From the NCBI RefSeq assembly GCF_014930365.1, contig NZ_JABXWI010000006.1:186001-250000 (forward strand): a stretch of 64,000 nucleotides of DNA. The letters are read 5' to 3'. The notes under the pieces were generated by a model, which had not been told where the DNA came from, made no database searches, and saw only the letters and a program-made list of their open reading frames with translations. Positions 1 through 8,352 of the stretch are shown here, in pieces (the first letter of the stretch is position 1; every line of letters begins with the position of its first letter). This stretch comes from Streptomyces caniscabiei (GTDB taxonomy: Bacteria > Actinomycetota > Actinomycetes > Streptomycetales > Streptomycetaceae). The translations under genes were made by a program, and so were the position numbers.

Positions 1-198
1 GTCGTGGACGGCTTGGCGGGTACGGCGCAGCCCATCGCGTTCCGGCTCGGTGAGCCGGTACAGGCCCGGCGAAAAGGGGACGGGCTCGAACTGCTCGCGG
101 ACGAGGAACCACTCGGCCAGGTGAGGGGTGAAGCTCGGTGCGGCGGTGGCGACGAAACCGTGTTCGGGATGGGCACGGAAGCGGAAGTGGTCGGACAG
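1..198 (-). CDS. Hypothetical protein, 3' end beyond window
   Basis: The last gene of the minus-strand train runs off the left edge, with 66 codons visible. The protein begins LSDHFRFRAHPEHGF and continues with a compact mixed sequence; no family is recognised. No ATG, GTG or TTG lies between the in-frame upstream stop and the coding part. The only well-placed start is CTG at 198-196, about eight bases after an AGAAGGAA ribosome-binding site. The spacing and the following TCC codon match the TTG starts of neighbouring genes. It is probably a short soluble protein of the element; function unknown. Confidence 0.6.
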   Translation of the reverse strand, partial: MSDHFRFRAHPEHGFVATAAPSFTPHLAEWFLVREQFEPVPFSPGLYRLTEPERDGLRRTRQAVHD

Positions 199-358
199 AG
201 AAGGATTCCTTCTTTCTGCTGGTCAGCGGCGAGGGGACGGCGGACGGGTCGTGGTACGCCGGGCTGGTCTCAAGGGGGCGGTCCGCCGGGGGAGGGCTGG
301 GCGAACGTCGGGGCTGGGCATGCTGTCGCTTCCGTCGTCCCGTTTGGTGAAGGCCGGC

Positions 359-490
359 CTAGTCCAAGGCGGTGTTGGCCCACTGGTGCTGCTCGCCGTG
401 GGCGATGGCGGCCAGGGCGGCGGCGCGGCTGTAGGCGAGCTGGATCTCGGCAAGAGGGTTCGGCAGCGTCCCGTGGTCTGCGGGTGTCGT
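359..490 (-). CDS. Short open frame directly after an upstream stop (43 codons)
   Basis: Directly after the TGA at 493-491 and in the same frame, 43 codons read TTPADHGTLPNPLAEIQLAY and end ...HQWANTALD before a TAG. The composition looks coding, and the other frames here are low-complexity. There is no ATG, GTG or TTG; an ACG at 490 or a CTG at 466 would have to start it. Because the frame continues that of the upstream gene, it may instead be the severed C-terminus of that gene (a nonsense mutation or stop readthrough). Function unknown. Confidence 0.4.
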   Translation of the reverse strand, partial: TTPADHGTLPNPLAEIQLAYSRAAALAAIAHGEQHQWANTALD

Positions 491-994
491 TCAGCGGCGG
501 TTCGGCTGCCGTGACTGGGCGGCGGGAGCTGGCTGGGTCCGTGGGCTGGTCGTGCGCGGTGTGGACGGCCCAGGCGGTGCCGGGGTGGAGGTCGGGCGCA
601 GGGCAGCGGCGGTGTGGTGCAGGCGTGCGCGGGCCGCGACGTACTTCTCGGCCGTCATGATCCGCAGGACGTCGGGGTCGTTGCGCAGAGGCGAGTGGGT
701 GAGATCCTCCACGGCCTCGCGCTGGAAGCCGGTCGTGGCGTAGGTCAGGGCTCCGGCGACGGCCCGGGCGAGCTGGACCAGGGTGACGCGTTCGGGCGGG
801 TAGACCGTCTGCGGTGTGGTGAACCGTTCCTGCGCGTGTTCGATGGTGTGCTGCAGATGGTGGGCCAGCACGCCGATGTCGTCGGTGAGCGTGACCAGGT
901 CGACGGCGTCGGGGCTGGTGGGGAATGAGGCGGCCAGTTCCTCCAGGCGCCTGGCTAGATGGTCGAATGTGGCCGGAGTGACGGAGGAAGACAT
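491..994 (-). CDS. Hypothetical helical protein
   Basis: 167 residues starting MSSSVTPATFDHLARRLEEL. The first 130 residues look alpha-helical, followed by a Pro/Thr/Ser-rich tail (about 135-167). The start is ATG at 994, preceded by GGGGTGAT; longer starts up to 1063 lack a good ribosome-binding site. It is the first gene on the minus strand left of the palindromic element at 1303-1335, which may be its promoter or operator. It resembles the other small helical proteins of this element (7115-7663, 8343-9011) in style only. Function unknown. Confidence 0.65.
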   Translation of the reverse strand: MSSSVTPATFDHLARRLEELAASFPTSPDAVDLVTLTDDIGVLAHHLQHTIEHAQERFTTPQTVYPPERVTLVQLARAVAGALTYATTGFQREAVEDLTHSPLRNDPDVLRIMTAEKYVAARARLHHTAAALRPTSTPAPPGPSTPRTTSPRTQPAPAAQSRQPNRR

Positions 995-1423
995 CAGATC
1001 ACCCCGGCCGCAGCGCTCGTCTTGTAGGTTCCGCTTTTCCGTGAGCATCCGCCGTCCAGCCACCTGGGGCGTTGACTGTGGTGAGCATTCTTGGCCGTGG
1101 GGCTGGTCGCCCGATCATGAGCACTCGCCTCTGCGATCGATGCTTGGGTGGCGGCGGTGGATAACGGGCATTGCCCTTTGCGGGCAGGCTCGTGGCCGTG
1201 GGTGGGGAGGGATTGGGCTGCTCCTTCGAGGGTCGGCTTCGCTGGCCGTGCGCGTGCCGGGGCCGCTGAGACTTGCGGCTGGAGGGGAGCTTCAAGTGTC
1301 GTGACGATCGCCGGTTGGGGTAACCGGCGATCGTCGGCTATGTTGCGCCGTGATCGAGGCCCAGGCTTCTCGTAGGCGGATGGTTCAATCCCGCCTGGCG
1401 GTCATGAATGGGAGAATCGTTCC
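995..1423. other. Intergenic region between backbone gene and inserted block
   Basis: Divergent spacer between the minus-strand gene starting at 994 and the plus-strand gene starting at 1424. It contains the palindrome described separately and GGGAGAAT (1410-1417), which serves as ribosome-binding site for the next gene. The left edge of the foreign block should lie between about 1345 and 1410. No direct repeat marking an insertion was seen by eye. Confidence 0.5.
1303..1335. promoter_or_regulatory. Perfect 14-bp inverted repeat, copy 1 of a duplicated palindrome
   Basis: GACGATCGCCGGTT and its exact reverse complement are separated by GGGGT. Together with the flanking GGCTATGTT (1336-1344) it is a reverse-complement copy of the element at 24947-24984. 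Here it stands upstream of the minus-strand gene starting at 994; at 24.95 kb it stands upstream of a plus-strand gene. That placement fits an operator or promoter element read in both places. Seen directly; the role is inferred. Confidence 0.6.
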
Positions 1424-2791
1424 ATGCCGGATCTCTTGCCTTCAGACGACTCGGACGCCGGGACCTCCGCTCTCGACACCAGCGTCATCCCGCTCGGTGA
1501 GCGCGCCCTACGGGGCGTTCTTGAGCACGTAGTCGCTGTCGGCGACGAGGCCGAGGCGACCTACCTCGAGGTCAAGAGCTCACTCGACATGAACAGCAAG
1601 GCGACCGCGGCCAAGATCGCAAAGTTCCTCCTGGGCGCAGCGAACCGGCGTCCGGGGGAGGCGGCCCGACACTTCCACGGCTACGCGGTCCTGGTCATCG
1701 GCGTACAGAAGAACAGCGCTCCCGGAGTACCGCGCGGAACCGAGGCCCACGAGCTCGAGGACCGGCTCCGCCCCTACCTCGGGCCCCTGTTCCCGGCGTT
1801 CGAGTTCGGTCGGATTGGCATCGACTCCGACCACGAGGTCCTGTTCGTCATCGCCCAGCCGCCGGAGGATGGCCAGACGATCTTCCCGTGTCACAAGAGC
1901 TATCAGGGTGAGGACCGCCGCGACAACATCGAGGACGGCGCGATCTACGTGCGAGGCGCCAGCAACACGCGGCCCGCACGCTCCGGAGAGGTCCTCGCCC
2001 TCGTCGAGCGCGTCCGCCGGGGCGGGAAGCCACCGATTGACCTCGAGGTGCAACTGCTCGGCCCCATCTGCAGGGTCGACCGCGTGGACGAGATCCTGGA
2101 GAGCCTGCGCCGCTACGAAGAAGAGCAGTTCACCAAGCAGCCGACACCGGCTGAAGACATTATCGCCTCGACGCCGTTCAAATTGCCGTCGAGCGTCTTC
2201 GGCAGCCCGAAGCCGCTGTCGACGGAGGACCGGGAACAGGCGCTCGCCGCATGGCAGAGCAAGAAGGCCGAGCACATCGCCAAGGGTCGGGAGCACCTCC
2301 TAGGCGTCGGGATGCCGGGTGCCGGTGTCCAGGTGGTCAGTCGCGATCGTTTCGTGGCCAAGCCGCACCTGATGCTGACGTTCCATAACTGCGAGGTGCT
2401 GGATTACCTAGACCCGGACGACGCAGACTTCGAGAAAGCCGTCGAACCAGTGCTGGGGCCGCACGAGCCGTTCCTGCCGAGCTTCGACCACTCGGCTATC
2501 CAACCCCTCCCACGGGGCTATCCCGTGACCTGGAGCACCCATGGCGAGGACGCCGTAGTTGTGCTCACTCCGGAGTCGTTCCGTCCGAACGTGCCTTGGA
2601 CGAGCGACCAAGACGACTACGTCATCATCGCGAAGGATCGTCATGCCAGTTCGGTGGAGGTCTCGTGGGAACTTACCGAGGACGGCAACGACGCGGTGAC
2701 CAGCGGTGAGTTCCGGGTGCCCACCGAGCCCCTCGTCGACGCGGCCGACCTGTTCAAGTCGGTCTTCCTCAGTACGGACGAAGACCTCTGA
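1424..2791 (+). CDS. AlbA_2/Schlafen-type putative DNA-binding protein
   Basis: 455 residues, ATG after GGGAG. The first about 190 residues read as an AlbA_2 (Schlafen group, formerly AAA_4) domain: a YLEVKSS motif at about 45-51, then AKIAKFLLGAANR, a central beta-rich part, and DGAIYVRGASNTRPA typical of this family. The C-terminal about 260 residues are not recognised. AlbA_2 proteins bind nucleic acid and recur in antiphage loci and near transcription regulators. It lies upstream of the ATPase/HNH pair on the same strand, separated by about 215 bp holding an IS5 fragment, so whether it belongs to the same system is uncertain. Confidence 0.7.
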   Translation: MPDLLPSDDSDAGTSALDTSVIPLGERALRGVLEHVVAVGDEAEATYLEVKSSLDMNSKATAAKIAKFLLGAANRRPGEAARHFHGYAVLVIGVQKNSAPGVPRGTEAHELEDRLRPYLGPLFPAFEFGRIGIDSDHEVLFVIAQPPEDGQTIFPCHKSYQGEDRRDNIEDGAIYVRGASNTRPARSGEVLALVERVRRGGKPPIDLEVQLLGPICRVDRVDEILESLRRYEEEQFTKQPTPAEDIIASTPFKLPSSVFGSPKPLSTEDREQALAAWQSKKAEHIAKGREHLLGVGMPGAGVQVVSRDRFVAKPHLMLTFHNCEVLDYLDPDDADFEKAVEPVLGPHEPFLPSFDHSAIQPLPRGYPVTWSTHGEDAVVVLTPESFRPNVPWTSDQDDYVIIAKDRHASSVEVSWELTEDGNDAVTSGEFRVPTEPLVDAADLFKSVFLSTDEDL

Positions 2792-2804
2792 TAATGATCT
2801 TGAG

Positions 2805-2930
2805 GTGGGGCGTGGTGACCTGACTGATGTGGCGTGGGAACGCGTAACGCCCCTGCTGCCAGGTGTTGATGGTCATAGGCGGCCGTGGTGTGATCATCAG
2901 CATGTGATCAACGGGGTGTCGTGGCGTTAG
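2805..2930 (+). pseudogene. IS5-family transposase N-terminal fragment
   Basis: About 40 codons read GDLTDVAWERVTPLLPG, then VINGVSWR and a stop. This is the conserved N-terminus of IS5-group transposases (usual form: L(T/S)DxxWxxxxPLLP ... INGVLWR). The rest of the transposase is absent and the following DNA belongs to the next gene. It is a scar of an insertion and deletion event between the AlbA_2 gene and the ATPase gene, and it supports the view that this block was acquired or rearranged. Confidence 0.65.
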
Positions 2931-3007
2931 GCCCTGAGGCGTCCCTGTGCGGCTGCCGGGTGGATAGGGTTCCGGGTCCGAGTGCTGCCGCGAGCCTGGA
3001 GGACCCT

Positions 3008-4606
3008 GTGCGGTTCATCGTTCAATCCGACCGACGTTTCCCCTCCGACGCCGGCCCCCGCGCCGCCATCCTCCTCCCTGACAACTGGGACGACTTTGGC
3101 TTCAGAACCAGCTACGACCTGTGGTTCCGCCGTACCGATGACACCAAGCCGATCGAGATTGGCCGTGTCAAGATCGCTCTGGTCGAGCAGGAACCCGGCC
3201 CGAGCCCTCTGCCACTTGGCGACTTCGCCGACGGGCTGCCGGCCGGCCTTGGCGAATGGATTTCGCTCGGCCAGGACGTCCAGTACTACGAAAGGATCGC
3301 CGAGCTCAAACAGCAGGGGCGAGAGATCCTCCGAGGCTTGGGCGACATCACCGCGCTGGAGAGCCCCGAACTCGCAGAAGAGAAACTGAACGCGCTGGCA
3401 ACGTCGAGTCCGGTCGTCGGCAACTCCTTTATGCGAAACCTCTCCACAAAAACAGTTCTCCGCCAGTACCGTCGCATCACCGCCGGAGGGCCCAGGCTCG
3501 CCCGCTATAAGTTCAACTACCACTCTCCCCAAGCGGACACCGAGATCTCGGCACGCCCCCCGCTGGAGTTCGAAGTCCGGCCCAACTCCGTTCCCTACAG
3601 CAACATCCACGTGCTCATCGGGCGCAACGGGGTCGGGAAGACCACACTCCTGCGCTCCTTGGCCACAGCCGCAGTGCGCCCCTTCGACCTTCCCGAAACC
3701 GCCGGCAAAATCACTTACATCGAGGAAACCGGCTTCGCGAACGTTCTGCTCGTCACCTTCAGCGCGTTCGACCCCTTTGCCAGCATCACCCCGTCCCATA
3801 CCAGGACCAGCTACACGCACGTCGGCCTCACCACGCATGTACCTGACGGTGAAACCAGCGACAGCCACCCCACCCGTTTGAAGGGACGGGAGGAACTGGC
3901 CGAGGAATTCCTCGATAGCATCAGGTCAATCGCGACCTCCGGACACCAGGACCGGTGGATTAAATCCCTGCTCACCCTTGCCAGCGATCCCCAGTTTGAC
4001 GCCGCCGTCCTCATCGGCGGCGACTTCATCGGTGATCGCATCAGCCCTAGGCTGATCGAAGGCATCACACATGGAGACGAGCCTGCGAACGGCGCAGGAC
4101 GCTCGTGGCGCGACATCTTCATGAGTCTTAGTTCCGGACACGCCATCGTGCTGCTCACCCTCACTCGGCTTGTGGACCTCGTTGGGGAGCAGACGCTCGT
4201 GCTGTTCGATGAGCCCGAGGCGCATCTCCATCCCCCGCTGCTGTCTTCTTTCGTCCGCGCGCTGTCCGAGCTTCTGGCGGAGCGCAACGGTGTCGCCATC
4301 ATTGCGACGCACTCGCCTGTCGTGCTCCAGGAAGTCCCGAGGTCCTGCGTCTACAAGATCAGTCGCTCTCGCGGGCGCGCGCGGCGTCCCAGGATCGAAA
4401 CCTATGGGGAGAACGTCGGAGTACTCACCCACGAGATCTTCGGTCTCGAAGTGATGAAGTCCGGATTCTACGCCGAGATCGAGAAGGCGGTCGCCCGGTT
4501 CGACACCTATGAGGGCGTTCTCGGTCACTTTGGGAATCAGCTGGGCGACGAGGCCAAGGGCTTGGTGCACATCCTGTTCGCGGACAAGAGGGCGGAGGAG
4601 CGCTGA
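3008..4606 (+). CDS. AAA/ABC-type ATPase, Septu PtuA-like
   Basis: 532 residues from GTG at 3008, which follows GGAGG at 2998-3002 by five bases; an in-frame start at 2921 lacks a ribosome-binding site and would overlap the IS fragment. Walker A GRNGVGKT is at about 205-212. An ABC-like LSSG signature is followed by Walker B VLFDEPEAHLHP and an H-loop IIATHSPV. This is the OLD/RecF-like AAA_15/AAA_21 arrangement. The gene overlaps the HNH gene by one base (TGATG). A pair of AAA ATPase plus HNH nuclease is the Septu (PtuA-PtuB) layout of antiphage defence, in which the ATPase scaffolds and regulates the nuclease. Retron and other ATPase-HNH pairs are alternatives. The match is by architecture only. 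Confidence 0.75.
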   Translation: MRFIVQSDRRFPSDAGPRAAILLPDNWDDFGFRTSYDLWFRRTDDTKPIEIGRVKIALVEQEPGPSPLPLGDFADGLPAGLGEWISLGQDVQYYERIAELKQQGREILRGLGDITALESPELAEEKLNALATSSPVVGNSFMRNLSTKTVLRQYRRITAGGPRLARYKFNYHSPQADTEISARPPLEFEVRPNSVPYSNIHVLIGRNGVGKTTLLRSLATAAVRPFDLPETAGKITYIEETGFANVLLVTFSAFDPFASITPSHTRTSYTHVGLTTHVPDGETSDSHPTRLKGREELAEEFLDSIRSIATSGHQDRWIKSLLTLASDPQFDAAVLIGGDFIGDRISPRLIEGITHGDEPANGAGRSWRDIFMSLSSGHAIVLLTLTRLVDLVGEQTLVLFDEPEAHLHPPLLSSFVRALSELLAERNGVAIIATHSPVVLQEVPRSCVYKISRSRGRARRPRIETYGENVGVLTHEIFGLEVMKSGFYAEIEKAVARFDTYEGVLGHFGNQLGDEAKGLVHILFADKRAEER

Positions 4607-5637
4607 TGTGGCCCTCGGATCCGGTGACACTCAGCGCCAGAGTCAGCTGGGAGATCTGCACTGGCGGGTCCCGCGACACGCAGAAGAATGACGGCCTGGG
4701 GACCAAGCTCCGCGCGGCCGCGAAAATCGCGGAGAAAGCCGCCGACATCTATAGGGCCGCCGCCCTGTCACGTACCCTGCACACCCTCAAGTCACAGGAC
4801 TTCCAAGTCGCAGGCATACCCGGCACTACGGTGTCCGACATCGTCTACGACAGCGGCATGGTCAGTGGCGCCGGCCGCGAAATCTACGACGAGGTTATGG
4901 ACGGCCGCGACGAAGACCTGTGCCCGATGTGCCGACACACCGAAGTATCCGAGCTCGATCACGTCCTGCCCAAGAAGGCATTCCCTGCCCTGTGTGTCGC
5001 CCCCGACAACCTCGTAGGGACCTGTGACTACTGCAACTCCAAGAAGAGCGACATCACCACGGAAGTCGCCAGAAAAGTACTGCTGCACCCAAACTTTGAG
5101 AACGTTTCCATGGAGCGCTGGCTGAAGGCCGAGGTTACCCCCGGGAGCCCGGGAGTCCTCAGGTACTTCGTGGCCGCACCGCCCCACTGGGATGCCATGC
5201 TCGCCGACCGCGTCCGCCATCAGTTCGGCTTCCTGGACCTGGCCACGCGCTACAGCAGCAAGGCCAACCACACCCTCGGCGGGATGCGCCAGCACTTCGC
5301 GAAGCAGCTAGAGAAGAACCGTGCATCTGGCCTGCGGATCTATCTGGAGGACCTGGCCTCAAGCCACCGCGCCGATGACCTCAACGGGTGGGCGGGCGTG
5401 GCGTACAGCGCGTGGGCCGCCGACGACGCCTTCTGCCAGGGATCCTTTAAAGCCGAACCGGCCCCCCGGGCCGAAGTCAGCGAGCACGGCATGGAGAATT
5501 TCAAGATCACATGGATGCAGGATGGTCTCCGCCGCGAGTCCGTAGTCCGCTACAGCGCGAAGGCCGCTGGAGACTACGCCAGCTACAAGCGGGCCGAAGA
5601 GGGCGTCAGCGACGTCCGGATCATCCGGTCCAGGTAG
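4606..5637 (+). CDS. HNH endonuclease, Septu PtuB-like
   Basis: 343 residues. A treble-clef HNH core lies at about 105-150: CPMC (106-109), ELDHVLPK with D118 and H119, then NLVGTCDYCNSKKSD carrying the second Cys pair (140, 143). This is the His-Me finger nuclease fold that cuts DNA or RNA. The start codon overlaps the ATPase stop (TGATG), which indicates translational coupling and a joint complex. The N-terminal about 100 residues and the C-terminal about 190 are not recognised. The family context predicts nuclease activity controlled by the ATPase during phage infection. Confidence 0.75.
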   Translation: MWPSDPVTLSARVSWEICTGGSRDTQKNDGLGTKLRAAAKIAEKAADIYRAAALSRTLHTLKSQDFQVAGIPGTTVSDIVYDSGMVSGAGREIYDEVMDGRDEDLCPMCRHTEVSELDHVLPKKAFPALCVAPDNLVGTCDYCNSKKSDITTEVARKVLLHPNFENVSMERWLKAEVTPGSPGVLRYFVAAPPHWDAMLADRVRHQFGFLDLATRYSSKANHTLGGMRQHFAKQLEKNRASGLRIYLEDLASSHRADDLNGWAGVAYSAWAADDAFCQGSFKAEPAPRAEVSEHGMENFKITWMQDGLRRESVVRYSAKAAGDYASYKRAEEGVSDVRIIRSR

Positions 5638-5823
5638 CTTCCCCGCCTTGGCCTGCAACTCGTGTCGAGGTGATGCCGAGCGTGGCGCGAGCTGGGACGC
5701 AGCTGGTGAGGACGCCACGAATGGGTGACACAGAGGGATGTTGTGTACGTTAGGCGAGGCTGGTCGAGGCCAACCAGAATGAGCTTCATGGCCCAGTGCG
5801 TGTATGCGACAACGTCCGTTTCC

Positions 5824-6471
5824 TCAAAAGGTAGTTAAGCGACATGACCTGCGAGGGACACGGAAAGTGCCGGGATAAGCGATGTAGTCCTCGCCCTGGA
5901 CCGGGCCGCCCATCGGTGCCGCGCGCACGATGTCGGTGCGGGCAAGAAGGGTGGTCGGCCCGATGGAGATGGCGTCGGACGGGGATTTCCAGTACGTCCA
6001 CACATCGTCGGCCTCGTGCCGCCCGGGCGGCGGCGGGCAGCACCACAGTGTTGTCGTTCCGTCCGGGTGCAGGTCCTCGCTCCATCCCGCACACCAGCCG
6101 ACCCCCGTCGATTCCAGGATGTTCAGCCGTACGGACATGGCGTAGTCGGTGAACTCGTCATCGTCGTCTGCCCAGTTGGTGTACCGGGTGCGGACATGGG
6201 CGAGGGCCAGGTTCCGGGCGCAGGCGGCGCCGACCGGGCGGGGCAGAGCGAGCGTGCGGACGCGAGAGTCCTGCGCGAGCGGGTCGGGCAGGCGGTCCGG
6301 CGAGGCGCCGTCGAGCGCGATCACGGCCTCCCACGGCACGGACTGCCGGGTGAGGCTGGCGTGCATGGCGGTCAGGTAGTCGAGCCGGTCTTCGCGCAGG
6401 CGGCTGGCGATGACGACGGTGATCAGGGGCGGGGTGTGCGAGGGCAGGGGGAGGCTCCGGGAAGACGGCAG
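5824..6471 (-). pseudogene. Truncated family-2-like glycosyltransferase
   Basis: The reading frame gives PLITVVIASRLREDRLDY, then VGAACARNLAL and WADDDDEF (the metal/nucleotide-binding acidic motif), ending GEDYIAYPGTFRVP before an early stop at 5826-5824. GT-A glycosyltransferases continue well beyond the GEDY region, so the 3' part is missing. The break falls where the foreign block begins (about 5.86-5.88 kb). No standard start is present: the frame opens after the upstream TAG and the first candidates are CTG at 6471 or ATG at 6366. It is probably a decayed gene cut by the insertion that brought the ATPase/HNH block. Confidence 0.6.
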
Positions 6472-6475
6472 TGAA

Positions 6476-7066
6476 CTAGCGGCGCGTGGCGGGACGCGGG
6501 GCGTGGGCCTTCACCGGGGACGCAGCGGGAGCGCCCGGGGACGGCGTGCTGCGCGATGCCCGGATAACCGGTGCGGGGTCGAGGGAGGACCAGGCCGCCG
6601 GGTGGTCGTTGAAGGCGGTACGCGGGTCGACGGCCCAGTCCACGACCGGGCCGATGTCCTCGTGGAGGAGGCTGATCACCTCGATGCCCTCCTTGTGCAG
6701 GATGTACCCCCACTGCATGTCCTGCTCGTCGGCGATCTCGTCGGTGACCGACATGCGCACCGGCGGGGAGCCGTCCGGGGTGATCAGGTGGTCGAGGTGA
6801 CGGCTGGGCCACTGCTCGCCGCCGGTCAGCGCGGCCACGAGCGAGGGCGGGGCGCCGTCGAGGAGGTCGGTGCCGAGCTCGTCCCAGCCGACGGCGACGT
6901 CGTCGATGAGGTGACGCGACATGGCTTCCACGTCGCGTCCGAACTTGTACTGGTAGGCCGCCAGGAGCAGCGGGAGGTGGTGGCTGGGTACGCCGTCGAG
7001 CTGGACGTAAATGCCGCTGTACCCCGTTCCGGTGGTGGGGCGGGCGATGAAGGAGCGCGTGGCCAG
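6476..7066 (-). CDS. Conserved hypothetical protein of the transfer element
   Basis: About 196 residues. The likely start is CTG at 7066, giving MATRSFIARPTTGTGYSGIY and preceded by GGAGAACCCT. The TTG at 7078 lies inside that ribosome-binding site and has no site of its own. The body has a mixed alpha/beta look (GIYVQLDGVPSHHLPLLLAA, WGYILHKEGIEVISLL) and the tail (about 165-196) is Pro/Ala-rich. No family recognised. It ends five bases before the first codons of the truncated glycosyltransferase, so the two were probably co-transcribed. Confidence 0.65.
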   Translation of the reverse strand: MATRSFIARPTTGTGYSGIYVQLDGVPSHHLPLLLAAYQYKFGRDVEAMSRHLIDDVAVGWDELGTDLLDGAPPSLVAALTGGEQWPSRHLDHLITPDGSPPVRMSVTDEIADEQDMQWGYILHKEGIEVISLLHEDIGPVVDWAVDPRTAFNDHPAAWSSLDPAPVIRASRSTPSPGAPAASPVKAHAPRPATRR

Positions 7067-7114
7067 AGGGTTCTCCAAGGACGTGCAGGCGGGTGGTGGT
7101 TGACCCCTGCGGGG

Positions 7115-7663
7115 TTAGGGGTGGCGGCGCACGGGGTGGGTGCCGCCGTTGCCGGTGGCCCGGCGGTGCTGCTCGCTGACCCCTGGCAACGGGGTGTACG
7201 CCGGGGTGGGCTGAGCGTCGGTGAGCGGGGTGGTGACGGCCGCGAGCGCGCGTTGGAGGCTCCGGTGCGCGGCGGTGTGGCCGAGGGCGATGTTCAGTCG
7301 GCTCTCGGCTGGTGTGGCGGTGCCGGGCCGGGGAGTATGGCGGTGGAGGTCGGCGAGGCCGGCCACGGTCGTGCTCAGATGGGTGGCCGCCCGGTTGGTG
7401 TGAGCGAGGGCCGCAGACAGTTGAGTCAGATACTCGCGTCCCACATTGGTTTGTGCGAGGGGACTGTCTGCGGACTGCCGCAGGTCCGCGACGAGGCCGG
7501 TGGACAGGTTGTACACGGTGACCAGCTGATCGAGTACCGGGGCGAGGGCCGTCGGTGCGCTGCCGCTCTGCAGCGGGGCCAGGCCGACGGTGGTCTCCGT
7601 GATACGGCGCTGCCAGATGGCCAGGCGGGCGCGGACGAAGGCATCGTGGTGGCTCTGGCTCAC
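7115..7663 (-). CDS. Hypothetical helical protein
   Basis: 182 residues from GTG at 7663, overlapping the stop of the upstream gene by four bases (GTGA). The first about 125 residues look helical with repeated Leu/Ala heptad-like spacing (LAPVLDQLVTVYNLSTGLVA). The C-terminal about 55 residues are Pro/Thr-rich and probably disordered. No family recognised. Tight coupling to 7660-8352 suggests the two products act together in the element. Confidence 0.65.
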   Translation of the reverse strand: MSQSHHDAFVRARLAIWQRRITETTVGLAPLQSGSAPTALAPVLDQLVTVYNLSTGLVADLRQSADSPLAQTNVGREYLTQLSAALAHTNRAATHLSTTVAGLADLHRHTPRPGTATPAESRLNIALGHTAAHRSLQRALAAVTTPLTDAQPTPAYTPLPGVSEQHRRATGNGGTHPVRRHP

Positions 7664-8352
7664 CGGCCCATCCCCTTGCGCGGGTTGACCCGGGGAAGGG
7701 GCGGGTGGGAGCGCGGTCCTTCGGCGTAGTCCATGACGATGTGGAAGTCGCGATGGCGCAGGTGCTGCACGGCCCTGACCAGCTGATGCCGGGTCTGCGT
7801 GGGTGTGAGGGTGTCAGGGAGGTGGCATTCGCCGGTGGCCGGGTCGAGCAGGAAACCACCGCGGAGCAGAGCGCTGTTGGCGCCGATGTAGCCGGAGCGG
7901 ATGCGCGGACGCCGGTCGGCGTCGAAGGCGACGTGGACCTGGAAGTGGCCGGGGCTGCTGCGCCGGATCGCGGTGGGGGAGGTGAAGAGGTAGTCGTGCA
8001 GCAGCCGGCGCTTCAGCAGGGCCGTGGCCCGGACGGGGTCGGCGGGTACGGCGATGCCGCGCGGGGCCCTCAGGCCCTGGACGTGCTGGTGGCCGGTGTT
8101 GGCGGGCAGCATCGGCAGCACCAGATACTCGCCCGGCCGGTGAGGGCGGGGCATGACGTACAGCTGCAGCCCCCAGTGGTGGGTGAGCACGCCACGGTAG
8201 GCATCGGTGGTCTCGAAGGAGGTGTACGGCAGGGGGCCGCTGTCCCAGATCCGGTTGGCTGCCGGGTCGTCGGCGATGGCTACCGCAGGGCTAGAGGGGC
8301 GCCAGCCGGGGAGCCGTTCGGCGAGTGTGTTGGTGAACTCGGTTATGTGCAA
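7660..8352 (-). CDS. Hypothetical protein with LPGW-type N-terminal motif
   Basis: 230 residues. The start is TTG at 8352 after GAGGAACCGCCC. The N-terminus MHITEFTNTLAERLPGW shares the pattern L-x(3-4)-[AG]-L-x(2)-[RH]-LPG-x-W with the products at 9047-10294 and 9406 (LAHGLCHRLPGEW, FTTALAQHLPGQW), so these look like one recurring domain type. The middle is beta-rich (LQLYVMPRPHRPGEYLVLPM) and the end basic. Function unknown. It overlaps both neighbours, so it is embedded in an operon. Confidence 0.65.
   Translation of the reverse strand: MHITEFTNTLAERLPGWRPSSPAVAIADDPAANRIWDSGPLPYTSFETTDAYRGVLTHHWGLQLYVMPRPHRPGEYLVLPMLPANTGHQHVQGLRAPRGIAVPADPVRATALLKRRLLHDYLFTSPTAIRRSSPGHFQVHVAFDADRRPRIRSGYIGANSALLRGGFLLDPATGECHLPDTLTPTQTRHQLVRAVQHLRHRDFHIVMDYAEGPRSHPPLPRVNPRKGMGR

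Noticed and set aside
4..660. Long plus-strand frames over minus-strand genes in the first 20 kb
   Set aside because: They are antisense shadows caused by high GC third positions; the minus-strand reading gives recognisable protein sequence.
1385..1410. GGTTCAATCCCGCC resembles the T-arm of a tRNA and could be an attachment-site remnant
   Set aside because: No acceptor stem, anticodon arm or CCA-type end can be drawn around it, and no matching copy was seen at the other side of the inserted block.
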